Below are positions 5,066-6,578 of a stretch of 6,578 nt of DNA, piece by piece. The position numbers and the translations under genes were made by a program. Position 1 is the stretch's first letter. Each line of letters opens with the position of its first letter. A model generated the notes under the pieces. That model did not search any database. It was given only the letters and a program-made list of their open reading frames with translations, and was not told where the DNA came from. The DNA is from an uncultured Eubacteriales bacterium (lineage in GTDB: Bacteria > Bacillota > Clostridia > Monoglobales > Monoglobaceae), in NCBI GenBank assembly GCA_905205855.1, contig CAJLFL010000104.1:1-6578 (forward strand), read 5' to 3'.

Positions 5066-6578
5066 TTATACCATCAAATCGCAGGCATTATCTGCAAATT
5101 CTGCGGTGTTTTCCACCGGAAGTCCCTCTGACAGAAGTGCAAGATTGTATAACACGTCCGTCATCTTTTTAAGCTTATCCTCATTATCGGAATACTTTTT
5201 AAGGCTTTCAAATATTGGATGATTTATGTTTATTTCCAAAACCCTTTGTGCTTTCATCATTCCCGCGCCGTTAGGCATAGCGTTAAATGTTTTCTCCATC
5301 TCCAAAGAAATTTCGCCCTCTGCGCTTATGCATACGGGATGCTTGTTAAGTTTTGCGGATGCCTTTACGCTGAACACCTTGTCGCCGAGGTATTCCTTCA
5401 TTTTTTCAAGCAGGTCTTTGTTCTGCTCCGCGGCAACGGCTTCTGCCGCCTTTGATGCTTCGTCTTCTAAGTTCAAATCGGCTGATGATACAGATTTAAA
5501 CTCTTTGTCGGCGTATTTGCCCAAAACCTTTATTGCAAATTCATCAACATCCTCGGTAAAGTAAAGAACCTCATAGCCTTTCTCTTTAACAGCTTCGGTC
5601 TGCGGCATGCGGTCTATCTGCTCAACGGATTCTCCGCAGGCGTAATAAATGCATGGCTGATCCTCTTTCATGCGGTCGGTATATTCTTTAAGTGTAACAA
5701 GCTTTTTGCCGTCTGACGAGCAGAACATTATAAGGTCAACCAAAAAATCTTTTTCTGCACCGTAGTTGTCATACATTCCGAATTTCAGCGGACGCTTGAA
5801 GGAGTCATAAAACTTTTCATAGCTTTCGCGGTCGTTTTTCTGCATATTAAGAAGCTCGCTCTTGATTTTCTTTTTAAGATGAACGGCTATGGTTTTAAGC
5901 TGTCGGTCATGCTGAAGTATCTCACGGGAGATATTAAGCGATAAATCTGATGAATCAACAAGACCGCGTACAAAGCCGAAGTAGTCCGGCAGCAAATCCT
6001 CGCACTTGTCCATGATAAGCACGCCGTTGGTGTAAAGCTGAAGTCCGCGCTTAAAGTCCTTTGTGTAATAATCAAACGGCGGTCTTGACGGAATAAACAT
6101 CAGCGCCTGATAGCTTACTGCGCCGTCGGCACTGGTATGGATGACTTTAAGAGGATCTTCAAAATCAAAGAATTTCTCCTTATAAAAGTTATTATAATCC
6201 TCCGGTTTAAGCTCGGATTTATTTCTTCTCCACAGCGGAATCATGCTGTTTAAAACATCATCCTCAACATATGATTCATATTCCGGTGCTGCATCCTTAT
6301 CGTCCTTGTTATCGGTTTCTTTAAGCTTCTGCTTGGTAACAAGCATTTTTATCGGATATTTTATATAGTCTGAATATTTTTTGATAAGATTTCTTATCGT
6401 ATATTCCTGCAGATAATCACTGTATTTTTCGTCATCGGTATCATCCTTTAAGGTAAGAGTGATTTCGGTGCCGGGCTGTTCCATGCAGCAATCGTCAATT
6501 TTATATCCGTCAGCGCCCTCCGAATACCACATAAAGGCTTCATCGCTTCCGAATTTTCTGCTCTTTACCGTAACGTTT
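5066..6578 (-). CDS. htpG: Molecular chaperone HtpG (Hsp90 family), N-terminus outside window
   Basis: The 503 visible residues correspond to most of an HtpG of about 620-640 residues; roughly the first 120, including most of the GHKL ATP-binding fold, lie beyond the window. The frame is open to the edge (NVTVKSRKFGSDEAF precedes the internal Met at 6532). Visible landmarks are the end of the ATPase domain (EGADGYKI, then PGTEITLTLK), the middle domain with IPLWRRNKSE and FIPSRPPFDYY, and the hallmark LNISREILQHDRQ (near 5907-5945) containing the arginine that contacts the ATP gamma-phosphate. The C-terminal dimerisation domain includes KAQRVLEININHPIF. HtpG is a cytosolic ATP-dependent chaperone induced by stress in many bacteria. 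It lacks the MEEVD tail of eukaryotic Hsp90, as expected for a bacterial protein. Promoter and start are not visible; a hairpin terminator follows directly, so it is probably transcribed separately from rex. Confidence -1.
   Translation of the reverse strand, partial: NVTVKSRKFGSDEAFMWYSEGADGYKIDDCCMEQPGTEITLTLKDDTDDEKYSDYLQEYTIRNLIKKYSDYIKYPIKMLVTKQKLKETDNKDDKDAAPEYESYVEDDVLNSMIPLWRRNKSELKPEDYNNFYKEKFFDFEDPLKVIHTSADGAVSYQALMFIPSRPPFDYYTKDFKRGLQLYTNGVLIMDKCEDLLPDYFGFVRGLVDSSDLSLNISREILQHDRQLKTIAVHLKKKIKSELLNMQKNDRESYEKFYDSFKRPLKFGMYDNYGAEKDFLVDLIMFCSSDGKKLVTLKEYTDRMKEDQPCIYYACGESVEQIDRMPQTEAVKEKGYEVLYFTEDVDEFAIKVLGKYADKEFKSVSSADLNLEDEASKAAEAVAAEQNKDLLEKMKEYLGDKVFSVKASAKLNKHPVCISAEGEISLEMEKTFNAMPNGAGMMKAQRVLEININHPIFESLKKYSDNEDKLKKMTDVLYNLALLSEGLPVENTAEFADNACDLMV

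Noticed and set aside
5219..5564. Plus-strand open frames inside htpG
   Set aside because: They are antisense to a highly conserved part of htpG, with no family resemblance or start signals.

Overview
The window looks like an ordinary chromosomal segment of a Clostridia-type Firmicute, probably an anaerobic and uncultured gut-like lineage of the Oscillospirales/Lachnospirales kind. This rests on protein character: a clostridial class II fructose-bisphosphate aldolase, a Rex repressor with a clostridial-type operator, a clostridial HtpG, and an Asp23/Gls24-type domain. The DNA is AT-leaning, with AAGGAGG-like ribosome binding sites. No species can be named from the sequence alone. Coding density is high, and no gap between genes exceeds about 215 bases.

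Layout. The left end (1-734, + strand) is the 3' part of a FAD-dependent oxidoreductase that begins outside the window. It converges on, and overlaps by 19 bases, a short-chain dehydrogenase on the minus strand (716-1504). All remaining genes are also on the minus strand, so transcription runs from high to low coordinates: htpG (6578-5066, N-terminus outside the window), a terminator hairpin, then a promoter with a Rex operator, rex (4836-4189), a P-loop/Asp23-like two-domain protein (4187-3372), an OGG-type 8-oxoguanine DNA glycosylase (3370-2564), fba (2512-1649), a long perfect hairpin (1556-1602), and the short-chain dehydrogenase.

How the genes fit together. Rex senses the NADH/NAD+ ratio, and an 18-bp site matching the clostridial Rex consensus in all but one palindromic position lies just downstream of the -10 of its own promoter, so rex is very probably autoregulated. 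rex, the P-loop/Asp23 gene and the glycosylase form a tight unit. At both internal junctions one base separates the TAA stop from the next ATG, and the upstream gene's last sense codons supply the ribosome binding site. fba follows after a 51-base AT-rich gap and could be read from the same transcript or from its own promoter, which I could not define. This would link redox sensing, oxidative DNA repair and a glycolytic step, but that link is inference.

No mobile element, CRISPR array, tRNA, rRNA or defence system is visible. The most novel item is the P-loop/Asp23-like fusion translationally coupled to rex; its function is unknown to me.
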